Shown: positions 7,601 through 15,287 of the stretch, piece after piece
How the letters are laid out: the number at the start of each line of letters is the position of its first letter
How positions within the stretch are numbered: position 1 is the stretch's first letter
NCBI GenBank assembly: GCA_964388955.1
Contig: CAYMCO010000054.1
Location: 1-15,394, forward strand
Direction of reading: 5' to 3'
From: CAYMCO01 sp964388955
GTDB lineage: Bacteria; Chloroflexota; Anaerolineae; Anaerolineales; E44-bin32
Length of the DNA stretch: 15,394 nucleotides
Notes under the pieces: model-generated
Told to the model about the DNA's origin: nothing
The model's input: the letters and a program-made list of their open reading frames with translations, nothing else
Databases searched by the model: none
Translations under genes and position numbers: made by a program

Positions 7601-8533
7601 TCAGAAGCGGTGGATATCCCGCTCGATGGTCGGGATGGTTTGAATCGGTTCACCTGGATCCTCGATCGGGAAGCGGATCATCGATCCCGAGTGAATCGGC
7701 GCAAAGCGGCCCCCATGGGCGTTTGCGATTCTCCGGAGCCCCTCAAAACCGGTGCAGTGCCCCGCGAAGATCCAATCGACTTCCCGCAATGCCTCCACTG
7801 ATCTGCTGATCTTTTCCTCGCTGGCGTCCATGAAATGCAGACCTCCCACCACGGCATGGATCTTGTCGACTCCGGTGATCTTCTTGGCATGCGCCATGGT
7901 GTTCACGATCCCCGCATGGCAGCAGCCTGTAACGATCACAAGACCCTCCTTGAAGTTCAGCGCAACCGCCATGTCGTCGCGCTCGTGATCCTGAATCACC
8001 TCACCGTCGATGATAGTATACAGATCCTCCAATACTTCGAAGGAGGTCGTGCGTTCGATCTCACCGGTGGTGGTCACGCCGGTCATGAGGTTCAGCGGCG
8101 TTTTGGCAAGAGTGAAGACCGCCCCCTTCTCTTCATAGGTCCGTTGGGTTTCGCCGACTATTCCGATATGACGGATTCCGTCCGCGTTGATCTCGAAGCA
8201 AGGCCGAAAGAGCTCCGGATGAGCGATCACCGGCAGAGGCCGACTGATCGCTTCCAACAACCCAGCGAGCCCATCCGTATGGTCGTAGTGGCAGTGTGAC
8301 AGGAAGATCGTTGTCACATCGTCCAGGGATCTCCCCATGAGCTTGAGATTGCGGAGGATCGGGAGGGCTTCCGAATTTGCATCGTAGAGAACGGTTTTTC
8401 TCGCGCCCTCGGCCGACAAGTCAAGCAGCAGTGATATCCCAAATCGCCCAAGGAAGGGAGTGTCGAATGTGATCGTATCCTCAGCGAGGACGCTGACGAC
8501 GGCCCCGTCCAGCCTGCCGAGTTCTTCGATCAT
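7601..8533 (-). CDS. Metallo-beta-lactamase-fold protein, dihydropterin-synthase-like subgroup
   Basis: This is a 310-residue protein of the metallo-beta-lactamase fold. The metal-binding HxHxDH motif is SHCHYDHTDG, with H80, H82, D84 and H85. Further ligands are likely H206 in TGCCHAGIVNT and H259 in AGHCTG; GGLHF lies at 230-234. The combination of TGCCHAG and GGLHF is typical of proteins named 7,8-dihydropterin-6-methyl-4-(beta-D-ribofuranosyl)aminobenzene-5'-phosphate synthase after an archaeal member. In bacteria that name is mostly transferred and the function usually unknown. An ATG at 8533 preceded by GAAGG sets the start. It lies between the pentein hydrolase and the MDR dehydrogenase. 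A hydrolytic role in the operon's catabolism is possible but unproven. Confidence 0.88.
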   Translation of the reverse strand: MIEELGRLDGAVVSVLAEDTITFDTPFLGRFGISLLLDLSAEGARKTVLYDANSEALPILRNLKLMGRSLDDVTTIFLSHCHYDHTDGLAGLLEAISRPLPVIAHPELFRPCFEINADGIRHIGIVGETQRTYEEKGAVFTLAKTPLNLMTGVTTTGEIERTTSFEVLEDLYTIIDGEVIQDHERDDMAVALNFKEGLVIVTGCCHAGIVNTMAHAKKITGVDKIHAVVGGLHFMDASEEKISRSVEALREVDWIFAGHCTGFEGLRRIANAHGGRFAPIHSGSMIRFPIEDPGEPIQTIPTIERDIHRF

Positions 8534-8604
8534 CCGTCGATCCTTCTCTGGCCATCAGCTTGAAGGCAGCATCTCCACCCAGCGGCCTACGTCATCGGGC
8601 CTTT

Positions 8605-9468
8605 TCAGCGCTCGCGCTCCAGCTCGAAGGTGGAGCAGTGCACCCCACCGCCGTGTTCGATGAAAATGCCATATTCGGGGTCGAACACCTCCAAACCGAT
8701 GGCCCGCAAGCGCTCATTCAGGCGGTTTCCCTTGAAGGAGAGCACCCTATCCTCCCCGAGGGCCAGCAGATTGATCTCGCTGGTGCGCGCATACTCGCCC
8801 GGCAGCCGAATCAACTCCCATCCCAAGGCGTCCAGGATGCCGAAGAAGTAGCCCGGCAATGCGTCTTCGTTCGCTAGGGCCAGCTTGTCGGCCAGCGGGG
8901 CGAAGTTGTTGTCCAGGTGGTTCCACTTGGACAGGAACTCGATCACGAACACCCGGTGACCGTAGTCGCCCAGGATCTCCCGTGCGTTTTCGAAGCCCGA
9001 ATGCGTGCTGCGGTTTCCATTGCCGATGAGCAGCGTGTCTTCGTCGAGCCAGAAGCAGTCCCCACCCTCCATGGCGCCGTGGGTAATCTGTCGGGTTAGC
9101 AACTTCTCCCCCAGCTTCTCGAGCGTGCGCTTTGCGGCGATCTCTTCGCCCTTGCGCTCCAGGTAGCGAAAACGTCCGATGAGGGCGCCGTCGGGCGAGT
9201 TCACGCCGAAGTCGCGGGTGAACATCTGCCACGGCATCTTCTCTGGCTCCAGTTCGACCCAGCTCACATCGATCCCCAACTGGTCGAACACGCTCTCCAG
9301 TTCCCCATGCTGCCGCACTTTCTCCTTCGGGTCCCAATGTACACCGGCATCGGCGACGTCGCGCGCCACGTCGCTCACCGGGATGTTGGTGTGGTACGTC
9401 GGTTTCCCGAGCAGGACGCGCTTCAGGGTCCCGGTGGAGTTGTAGATTGCGGTCTTTTTCTCAGCCAT
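8605..9468 (-). CDS. Pentein-fold guanidino hydrolase (arginine deiminase/DDAH superfamily)
   Basis: This 287-residue protein has the motifs of guanidine-modifying penteins. TRD at 84-86 (FTRDFGV) and EGGD at 134-137 would hold the guanidinium. HLD at 184-186 would supply the catalytic histidine. GGGVHC at 273-278 ends in the nucleophile C278, nine residues before the C-terminus. Family enzymes attack the guanidino carbon through this cysteine: deiminases give a ureido product and ammonia, DDAH gives citrulline and an amine, and amidinotransferases pass the amidino group on. The short length (about 285 against about 400 for ArcA) is closer to DDAH. An ATG with GGAG eight bases upstream sets the start. 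Lying just after the importer genes and in the same run as a creatininase and a carbamoyltransferase, it may deiminate the imported compound or its hydrolysis product (for instance creatine). Substrate specificity cannot be read with certainty. Confidence 0.9.
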   Translation of the reverse strand: MAEKKTAIYNSTGTLKRVLLGKPTYHTNIPVSDVARDVADAGVHWDPKEKVRQHGELESVFDQLGIDVSWVELEPEKMPWQMFTRDFGVNSPDGALIGRFRYLERKGEEIAAKRTLEKLGEKLLTRQITHGAMEGGDCFWLDEDTLLIGNGNRSTHSGFENAREILGDYGHRVFVIEFLSKWNHLDNNFAPLADKLALANEDALPGYFFGILDALGWELIRLPGEYARTSEINLLALGEDRVLSFKGNRLNERLRAIGLEVFDPEYGIFIEHGGGVHCSTFELERER

Positions 9469-9588
9469 TCATCGTTCTCCGTGATGGGATCTATGTTGAT
9501 CTATTCATCCAGGATCTTCGCTCCACGCCGTTGAAAGGACCTCCGCCGCCCAGCGAGCGGCGCTCCCAACCACCGCGGTGCGCTTCGA
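9469..9588 (-). other. Short intergenic gap with palindromes
   Basis: This 120-base gap separates the second permease from the pentein hydrolase. It holds a perfect 10-bp palindrome, CACCGCGGTG, at 9571-9580. A possible 6-bp stem with a 7-base loop follows at 9544-9562 (CGCCGC and GCGGCG). Neither is followed by a U-run on the minus strand, so a true intrinsic terminator is doubtful. The structures might dampen transcription or protect the end of the transporter message. Confidence 0.35.
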
Positions 9589-10524
9589 CTATATCGTCTC
9601 GGGGTCATAGGGTTTCCCGACGGTCTTGGGCGCCACCGTCCGCCCGACCAGCCCGCCAAGGGCGGCGATGGTGAGCAGATATGGCAGCATGACAAACACC
9701 TGGTATGGGACGGCAAAGCCGAAGGTCTGGGCCCGAAGCTGCAGGGCGTCCGCGGCGCCGAACAGGATACACGCCCCGGCGACCAGGATCGGATTCCAGC
9801 GTCCCACGACGAATGCTGCCAGCACGACGAAGCCTCTTCCGGCGGTCATGTTGGGCGCAAACAGCCCCAGGTCCGCCAGCGCGAGCGCGGCTCCGCCCAA
9901 CCCCGCGGAAACGCCGCTGGTGATCACCCCGGCGTACTTGAGACCGATGACGGAGAGCCCCGCGGTGGCGACCGCGTGGGGGTGATCGCCGACGGCGCGG
10001 ATGTTGAGGCCCCAGCTAGTGCGGTAGAGCACCCATGCCAGGGCGAAGGGTAGCGCGAAAGCCACCCACACGATCACCGGTTGGGCGAAGAGGATCGGCC
10101 CGATGATGGGCAGCTTCTGCAGCGCTTCGGGGGCCACCACCGGGTAGAGCGGCACGCGCGGCCGGTACTGATAGGCTGCATACAGCGGCGTATTCAGCAG
10201 ATTGGTGGCGCCCAGCGCGAACAGGTTGATGGCCGCCCCGGAGACGATCTGGTCGGCGCGCCGACTGATGGTGAGATAGGCATGGACCAGGGAGAGCAAT
10301 CCGCCCACCAGCATCGCCAGCAGGGTGGCGAGCAGGATGCTCCCCGTGACCAAGCTGCCCCAGATTGCGGCCATGGCCCCGGCCAGCATCATGCCCTCGA
10401 TTCCGATGTTGAATATGCCGGTGCGCTCCGTAAACAGCCCGCCCGCTCCGGCGAGCATGAGCGGTGCCGCCAGACGGATGCTCGCCGCCAGCCAATCATT
10501 GATCACGCCGAAGCTACCCTCCAT
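9589..10524 (-). CDS. BMP-type ABC transporter permease, second subunit
   Basis: This 311-residue, strongly hydrophobic membrane protein belongs to the branched-chain/ribose/nucleoside permease family (BPD_transp_2). The diagnostic stretch TERTGIFNIGIEGMMLAG sits near the N-terminus, as in YufQ/NupC-type permeases. Many further membrane segments follow, including a long one near VPYQVFVMLPYLLTIAALGGLVG at the C-terminus. The ATG at 10524 is chosen because AGGAGG lies nine bases upstream; it overlaps the end of the preceding permease gene by 11 bases, which suggests translational coupling. A longer frame to 10590 would add a polar, non-family leader. Its partners are the adjoining permease, ATPase and lipoprotein. 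Confidence 0.92.
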   Translation of the reverse strand: MEGSFGVINDWLAASIRLAAPLMLAGAGGLFTERTGIFNIGIEGMMLAGAMAAIWGSLVTGSILLATLLAMLVGGLLSLVHAYLTISRRADQIVSGAAINLFALGATNLLNTPLYAAYQYRPRVPLYPVVAPEALQKLPIIGPILFAQPVIVWVAFALPFALAWVLYRTSWGLNIRAVGDHPHAVATAGLSVIGLKYAGVITSGVSAGLGGAALALADLGLFAPNMTAGRGFVVLAAFVVGRWNPILVAGACILFGAADALQLRAQTFGFAVPYQVFVMLPYLLTIAALGGLVGRTVAPKTVGKPYDPETI

Positions 10525-11623
10525 CGACTCCGCCCTCCTGTTCCTCCTGATGTTGGCCCTCCAGCTTCCGCATGCGCCTTCGCTCCCCAAACCCGATGGC
10601 GATCACGAAGAGCACCGCCAGGGCTTGTATCACCTGGGCGATGGGCGTCTCGATTCCGACGGCGACCTGCATCTTGCCCGCCCCCGCCCGCAGGGCGCCG
10701 AAGAAGAGCGCCGCGAGCACCACCCCCAGCGGGTGGCTGTTCGCCATCAGGGCGACCGCGATGCCGTCATATCCCAGCCCGTTCGAAAAGTAGTCGTACA
10801 GCGCGAGTTTCAGCCCCAGCACCTCGCCGGTGCCGGCCAATCCGCCGAGCCCGGCGCTGAGGATCAACACGAGCACGATCTGCCATCTGACCTTCACGCC
10901 CGCATATCGGGCCGCCTCCGGATTCTGTCCGGTCATGCGGGTGCGGTAGCCAAAGGGAGTGTAGCGGAGCGCAAGGAAGATCGCGACCGCGAGAGCCAAT
11001 CCAATCAGCAGCCCGGCGTGCAGGCTGGTGCCCTTGATTAATACGGGCAGGCGCGCGCTGGGCAGTATCGTCGGGGACTGCGGATAGAAGGCATTTTGCT
11101 TGGCCAGGGGACTCGGTTCGTGCACCAGCAAGCTGGCAAGCTGGATGGCGACGTAGTTGAGCATCAGCGTGATCACGATCTCGCTGACGCCGCGGAAGGC
11201 CTTCAGGTAAGCGGGGAGAATCCCCCAGGCGGCTCCGCCGAGAAAACCGGCGATGACAGCCAGGCTCACGTGCATCCAGGAGGGAACCGGCAGGTGGGTC
11301 AGGGCCACGGCCGTCGCGGCGGCGGCGCCCGTGTAGATCTGGCCTTCCACCCCCACGTTCAACAGCCCGGCTTGAAATCCCAGGGCCACCCCCAGCCCGC
11401 CCAGCAGCAGGGGGGCTGTCCGCACTCCGGTGTTGGCGATCGCTGCCACACTGCCGACGGACCCTGAGAGCATGGCCGCATAGGCTTGCAGCGGGCTGGC
11501 CCCATAGGCCAGGATCAAGCCCGCCCCTACAATCAGGGCCAGCGCGATGGCGATCAGCGGCCTGCCTCCGGTGAGCAGGAGTTCTCCAACCAACGGCAGG
11601 GAGATATTTGCTCTGGCTTTCAT
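10514..11623 (-). CDS. BMP-type ABC transporter permease, first subunit
   Basis: This 369-residue polytopic membrane protein is of the same permease family, the YufP/NupB-like partner. Family features include LLGGLGVALGFQAGLLNVGVEGQ (in parts) and FRGVSEIVITLMLNYVA, a conserved cytoplasmic stretch likely to contact the ATPase. The tail is charged and Glu/Gly-rich (after about residue 340: RRRMRKLEGQ, then EEQEGG). The ATG at 11623 overlaps the ATPase stop codon as ATGA, a classic sign of translational coupling. It forms the membrane channel with the second permease. Confidence 0.93.
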   Translation of the reverse strand: MKARANISLPLVGELLLTGGRPLIAIALALIVGAGLILAYGASPLQAYAAMLSGSVGSVAAIANTGVRTAPLLLGGLGVALGFQAGLLNVGVEGQIYTGAAAATAVALTHLPVPSWMHVSLAVIAGFLGGAAWGILPAYLKAFRGVSEIVITLMLNYVAIQLASLLVHEPSPLAKQNAFYPQSPTILPSARLPVLIKGTSLHAGLLIGLALAVAIFLALRYTPFGYRTRMTGQNPEAARYAGVKVRWQIVLVLILSAGLGGLAGTGEVLGLKLALYDYFSNGLGYDGIAVALMANSHPLGVVLAALFFGALRAGAGKMQVAVGIETPIAQVIQALAVLFVIAIGFGERRRMRKLEGQHQEEQEGGVDGG

Positions 11624-13164
11624 CTCCCACCCCCACCCGCCTCTACGAGGGCTTCGGCATGTCCAAGCATCAATTCGCCGATCAGGGTCACATCCGCGTC
11701 TTCGGCCGCCAGTTCGCCCATGATCTCCCCTTTGAACATCACCACGACCCGATCACTGAGCGCCAGCACCTCGGGCAGCTCGGTGGAGATGAACAGCACC
11801 GCGCCGCCGCGGTTTCGTTCCTCGAGCAGCACCTTGTGAACCGCTTCCACGGAGCCCACATCCAGCCCTCTGGTCGGCTGGGAAGCCACCAGCAACGCCG
11901 GGCTGGCAGAAAGCTCCCGGGCCACGACCACGCGCTGTTGGTTTCCCCCGGAGAGATTCTTCACCTCCACATTGCTGCTCGGCGCCCGGATGTCGAATTC
12001 GTGGATCAGCTGCGCGGCATGCTCTCTTATCGGCCGCCAGCGGATGATGCCTTGCTTGGTATATGGGCGGCTGTCTAGGGTCTTGATAACGAGGTTCTCC
12101 GCGATGGTGAAGCCGAGGACCAGCCCTGTCTTGCGTCGGTCCTCGGGGATGAAGCCCAACAAGGAGGGGTCACGGACGACATCCGTCACCTCGCGATCGA
12201 GGATGCGAACGCTCCCGCCGGTCGGACGCCGCAGGCCGGCAATGCATTCGGCCAGTTCGCGCTGGCCGTTGCCGTCCACCCCTGCCACGCCCACGATCTC
12301 GCCGGAGCGAACGCTGAGGCTCAGATTGCGCAGCGCCGGAGTGCCCCGGTCACTCTCGCAATCGAGTCCTTCCACTCTGAGAACCTCATGTGTCGACTCC
12401 AGCGTGGGGCGCTCACGGCGGTTGAGAAAGACCGGGCGCCCGACCATCATCCTGGCGAGCTGGGACGCATCCGCCTCCCCGGCCTCCACAGTGCCCACCA
12501 CATGGCCATCACGCAGAACTGTCACCCGGTCCGCGACCTGCTTCATCTCCTCGAGCTTGTGGCTGATAAAGATGATGCCGCGCCCTTCGTCCGCGAAGCG
12601 ATGCACGGCGCGGAACAACTGGTTTGCCTGGGAAGGCGCCAGCACGGCGGTGGGTTCGTCCAGGATCAAGATATGTGCGTCCCGGAAGAGGATCTTTAAT
12701 ATCTCGAGCCATTGCTGATCCCCCACCGGCAGTTGCCACACCGGTGTCGAGGGCGACAGATCCATCTCGTATTCGGCGACGAGATGGTTGAATTTCTCCC
12801 GAGCCGGCTCGAGATCGAGTATCGGTGGATGCTCCGGCGGGATGCCGAGCACCACATTCTCCAGCGCCGTCAAGTTCTCCACCAGCATGAAGTGCTGGTG
12901 GACCATGCCTATCCCCAGGTCGCCCGCCGTACTGGGCGAATCGATGGCGACCTTTCTCCCGTCGACATAGATCTCCCCCGAATCGGGCTGGTGCAGCCCA
13001 TACAGGATGTTCATCAGGGTCGTCTTGCCCGCGCCGTTCTCTCCCAACAAACCGTGGATTTCGCCCGCTCGGAGTTCGAAGTCGATATGGTCATTTGCGA
13101 GCACGCCGGGAAATTGCTTGGTAATCCCGACCATGCGCAGTGCGATGCCCCCTTCTTCGCCCAT
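11620..13164 (-). CDS. BMP-type ABC transporter ATP-binding protein (two fused NBDs)
   Basis: This 514-residue protein has two nucleotide-binding domains in one chain, as in RbsA- and NupA/YufO-type importers. NBD1 has Walker A GENGAGKTT at 41-49, a divergent signature LPVGDQQ at 145-151 and Walker B ILILDEPT at 165-172. NBD2 has a degenerate P-loop, GVDGNGQRE (about 295-303), an intact signature LSGGNQQ at 404-410, and ASQPTRGLD where the Walker B glutamate is Gln. This asymmetry is normal for the class. The ATG at 13164 is preferred over a start at 13203 because GGAG lies nine bases upstream and the family N-terminus follows. It powers uptake with the two permeases downstream. Confidence 0.94.
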   Translation of the reverse strand: MGEEGGIALRMVGITKQFPGVLANDHIDFELRAGEIHGLLGENGAGKTTLMNILYGLHQPDSGEIYVDGRKVAIDSPSTAGDLGIGMVHQHFMLVENLTALENVVLGIPPEHPPILDLEPAREKFNHLVAEYEMDLSPSTPVWQLPVGDQQWLEILKILFRDAHILILDEPTAVLAPSQANQLFRAVHRFADEGRGIIFISHKLEEMKQVADRVTVLRDGHVVGTVEAGEADASQLARMMVGRPVFLNRRERPTLESTHEVLRVEGLDCESDRGTPALRNLSLSVRSGEIVGVAGVDGNGQRELAECIAGLRRPTGGSVRILDREVTDVVRDPSLLGFIPEDRRKTGLVLGFTIAENLVIKTLDSRPYTKQGIIRWRPIREHAAQLIHEFDIRAPSSNVEVKNLSGGNQQRVVVARELSASPALLVASQPTRGLDVGSVEAVHKVLLEERNRGGAVLFISTELPEVLALSDRVVVMFKGEIMGELAAEDADVTLIGELMLGHAEALVEAGGGGR

Positions 13165-13185
13165 TAGGCGTTTCTCCGTGGTGGT

Positions 13186-13218
13186 TCCCGCCCCACCCAT
13201 CACATTAGTGGGGCGGGA
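13186..13218 (-). promoter_or_regulatory. Strong hairpin between lipoprotein and ATPase genes
   Basis: A perfect 11-bp inverted repeat lies here. The arms are TCCCGCCCCAC at 13186-13196 and GTGGGGCGGGA at 13208-13218, with an 11-base loop. It sits in the gap between the stop of the lipoprotein gene and the start of the ATPase gene. On the minus strand no U-run follows, so it is not a classic intrinsic terminator. Hairpins in this position in binding-protein operons often let the binding protein be made in excess by protecting the upstream message or by partial termination; that role is inferred here. Confidence 0.65.
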
Positions 13219-13268
13219 TTCGGTTGTCCTGATCCTTTTTCCTCTGCTCGGAACGGATCAACGCGCCG

Positions 13269-14282
13269 CTACGGCTGGCCGTAGTTCTTTATCACAAGCT
13301 CGTCATCCACCATCTGCTGATAGACGGCCTTGACGTTGTCCTGCACATCCTGGGGCACCAGATCGGTCATGTCGATGTTCACGCCCCATTTCGGCGTGTG
13401 CACCGTCAGCCACTGCGCCTCCCCTTCGGGCACATTGCCGCACGCCAGTTCGTAGATCAGGCCGCCCGGGCTGCCGATGGCGCTGCCGATCACCGCGCCG
13501 GGTCCCAAGTCGCTGGAATCGCGGTACAGGCCAATGGCGTATACCCCTTCATCCTCGGCCGCGGCGATCAGGCCGGCGTCCGCCGTATCCAGGATGTGGA
13601 ACAGCACGTCCGCGCCGCCGGAGATCAGGCCGGTTGCCGCTTCGTAGGCTTTGTTCACATCCGCCCAGTTGCCGGTGTAGACCACGTCCACCTGGACATC
13701 CTTGCCGCAGGTCTGCGCGGCGTCGGAGTATTTCTGGGCGCCGTCCTCAACCACGGGGATCGACTCCCCGCCTACAAAGGCGATGTGATTCGCCTCTGTC
13801 ATGTTGCAGGCGAGCACACCCGCCAGGTAGCTCATCTGCGCATAGCCGATGATCATGGCGCTGGTGTTGTCGGTCTGCGGCAGGCCGTTGGTGTCGCCGA
13901 ACCAGATGTCAGGGAATTCGGCCGAGACAGTGGCGATTGAGTCCGCATACTCGCCGCCGTGGCCGATGATGATGTCATAGCCTTCGGCCGCATAGTTGCG
14001 GAAGGTCTCGATCTGCTCGTCCTGGAAGACATCCTCGGTGTAAGCGACATCCAGGTTGCAGTCCGTCTCCGCCTGGGTCAGGCCCTCGTAGCCGAACTCA
14101 TTCCAGGATTGGTCGGAGACCACACCTGGGAAGGCGACCGCGACGCGTGTCTTCCCCTCCGGTACAGCCGTAGGCTCCTGCGCCACCGGCGCTTCCGTTG
14201 GGGTGGCAGCGGGTCCGCAAGCGGCGAGCACAAGCGATACTGCGATCACGGCCGCGATCATGAACTTCAGTTGCTTTTTCAT
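13269..14282 (-). CDS. BMP-family substrate-binding lipoprotein
   Basis: This 337-residue secreted lipoprotein is of the basic membrane protein (BMP/PnrA-like) family. The signal peptide is KKQLKF plus a hydrophobic core ending in the lipobox LAAC, with lipidated C22, then the linker GPAATPTEAPVAQEPTAVPEG. The mature part starts RVAVAFPGVVSDQSWNEFGYEGL, matching the DxSFNxxxYxG region of BMP proteins. IIGHGGEYADS and AYEAATGLISGGADVLFHILD are further family segments. Characterised members bind purine nucleosides or related compounds, so a planar nitrogen-rich ligand would fit; given the neighbouring creatininase, creatinine is a candidate. GGAG eight bases before the ATG supports the start. 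It is the first gene of the transporter set, 128 bases after the creatininase gene. Confidence 0.94.
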   Translation of the reverse strand: MKKQLKFMIAAVIAVSLVLAACGPAATPTEAPVAQEPTAVPEGKTRVAVAFPGVVSDQSWNEFGYEGLTQAETDCNLDVAYTEDVFQDEQIETFRNYAAEGYDIIIGHGGEYADSIATVSAEFPDIWFGDTNGLPQTDNTSAMIIGYAQMSYLAGVLACNMTEANHIAFVGGESIPVVEDGAQKYSDAAQTCGKDVQVDVVYTGNWADVNKAYEAATGLISGGADVLFHILDTADAGLIAAAEDEGVYAIGLYRDSSDLGPGAVIGSAIGSPGGLIYELACGNVPEGEAQWLTVHTPKWGVNIDMTDLVPQDVQDNVKAVYQQMVDDELVIKNYGQP

Positions 14283-14410
14283 TATCTCTTCTCCAGTTTC
14301 CTCGAGCTCCTCGTTCTGACTGTTTCGGTTATCGATCTGTGGCCAGTTTGCTCGTCAGTCTTTCTTTCACCTCCCTCAGGATATATGTCCGCTGATTGCG
14401 GGCCGCCTGT
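14283..14410 (-). other. Intergenic gap upstream of the lipoprotein gene
   Basis: This 128-base gap could hold a promoter or leader for the transporter genes. On the minus strand it contains GACATATATCC (14379-14389), shared in part with the gap at 15158-15287, and a GGGAGGTGAAAG purine run that resembles a ribosome-binding site but precedes only a 13-codon GTG frame. I see no clear -35/-10 pair or terminator. Confidence 0.3.
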
Positions 14411-15157
14411 CTATGCGCTCAATTCCTTCTCGACGATCCCGGCGATTCTTCCGGCGACTTGCTTTGCCAGTTTCTCGCCCTTCTCCCGGGAGGCGTAGGT
14501 CGCCTTGTAGAGCACCCCGGAAAGGGGGATGATGTCCTTCGGAGCCGGGAAGATGGCGTAGGGCGGCTTGCGGTCGCTTTGATCGTCGATGATCTCATCC
14601 TCCCGCACGAGTTCAGGGGCGAAATACTGCATCAGGGCCGTCTCGGTGATCCCGGCGTGCTCGGTGTCCCAGCCCGGAAAACCGGCCTCGGCAAACAACT
14701 CGTCCACCAACTCATCTGACACCATGTCCCACCAGCAGGCGATGACCAGCCGGGCCCCGGGCGCATCCCGCAGGAACAGATCCACGGCTTCCGTTATGAA
14801 GGCCTGGTTTTCGTAGTGGCCGTTCATGATCAGAAATCTTCTCCCGCCGTGGCGGTAGGTCTCGCGTAGAACGTCCTGGATCACGTGGACCAATGTGTCC
14901 CCATCGAAGCTGGTCGTGCCCGGAAACAATTGCCCTCCGCCGCTGGTGGGCTGCGACTTATACCCATAGGGGATCGGGGGCAGCACCATTCCGTCCACTT
15001 GTTCGGCCACCATCTCAGAAAGGCTGGTGGGGATCACGACGTCCACGTTCAGTGGCAGATGTGGGCCATGCTGCTCCATCGAGCCCACCGGCAGGATCAC
15101 CGTGCAGGATCCCACCTTGTCTCGATACTCCATCCAAGTCATATGTTCTGCGAGCAT
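14411..15157 (-). CDS. crnA: Creatininase (creatinine amidohydrolase)
   Basis: This 248-residue protein is close in length and motif spacing to Pseudomonas putida creatininase (about 260). It reversibly hydrolyses the lactam of creatinine to creatine. Metal ligands are E28, H30 and D39 (SMEQHGPHLPLNVDV), then H113 and E115 (NGHYEN), with spacing matching the P. putida Glu34/His36/Asp45/His120/Glu122 set within one residue. YGYKSQPTSGGGQLFPGTTS at 63-82 is near-diagnostic. The two active-site tryptophans appear as W142 (WWD) and W162 (GWDTEHAG), 20 apart as in Trp154/Trp174, followed by E165 and H166. This residue set favours true creatininase over the broad family of mycofactocin, FAPy or guanidine-type relatives. 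The ATG at 15157 has GGAGG seven bases upstream. It is the gene before the importer. The gene symbol is given by homology only. Confidence 0.88.
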   Translation of the reverse strand: MLAEHMTWMEYRDKVGSCTVILPVGSMEQHGPHLPLNVDVVIPTSLSEMVAEQVDGMVLPPIPYGYKSQPTSGGGQLFPGTTSFDGDTLVHVIQDVLRETYRHGGRRFLIMNGHYENQAFITEAVDLFLRDAPGARLVIACWWDMVSDELVDELFAEAGFPGWDTEHAGITETALMQYFAPELVREDEIIDDQSDRKPPYAIFPAPKDIIPLSGVLYKATYASREKGEKLAKQVAGRIAGIVEKELSA

Positions 15158-15287
15158 TTTGCTCCCTCCAAGATCCGCGTCAGAATCGTCAATGCCCCGT
15201 TCGCCCGTCTCTATCGGCCCGTGTGATGTGCATGCCCCTCCATATATGTCGTGAGCCGCTGGTCTGCAATGCGCATTCTCCGTCCGC
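15158..15287 (-). other. Intergenic gap upstream of the creatininase gene
   Basis: This 130-base gap holds the creatininase ribosome-binding site (GGAGGGAG) at its downstream end. The minus-strand motif GACATATAT at 15242-15250 also occurs before the lipoprotein gene. No clear terminator follows the upstream gene's stop, so read-through is likely. Confidence 0.3.

Noticed and set aside
9544..9580. Intrinsic terminator after the second permease gene
   Set aside because: The stems are short and no U-run follows on the minus strand, so I list it only as structured intergenic sequence.
14283..14410. Leader peptide starting at GTG within the GGGAGGTGAAAG run
   Set aside because: The frame is only 13 codons, has no spaced ribosome-binding site and no regulatory codon run.
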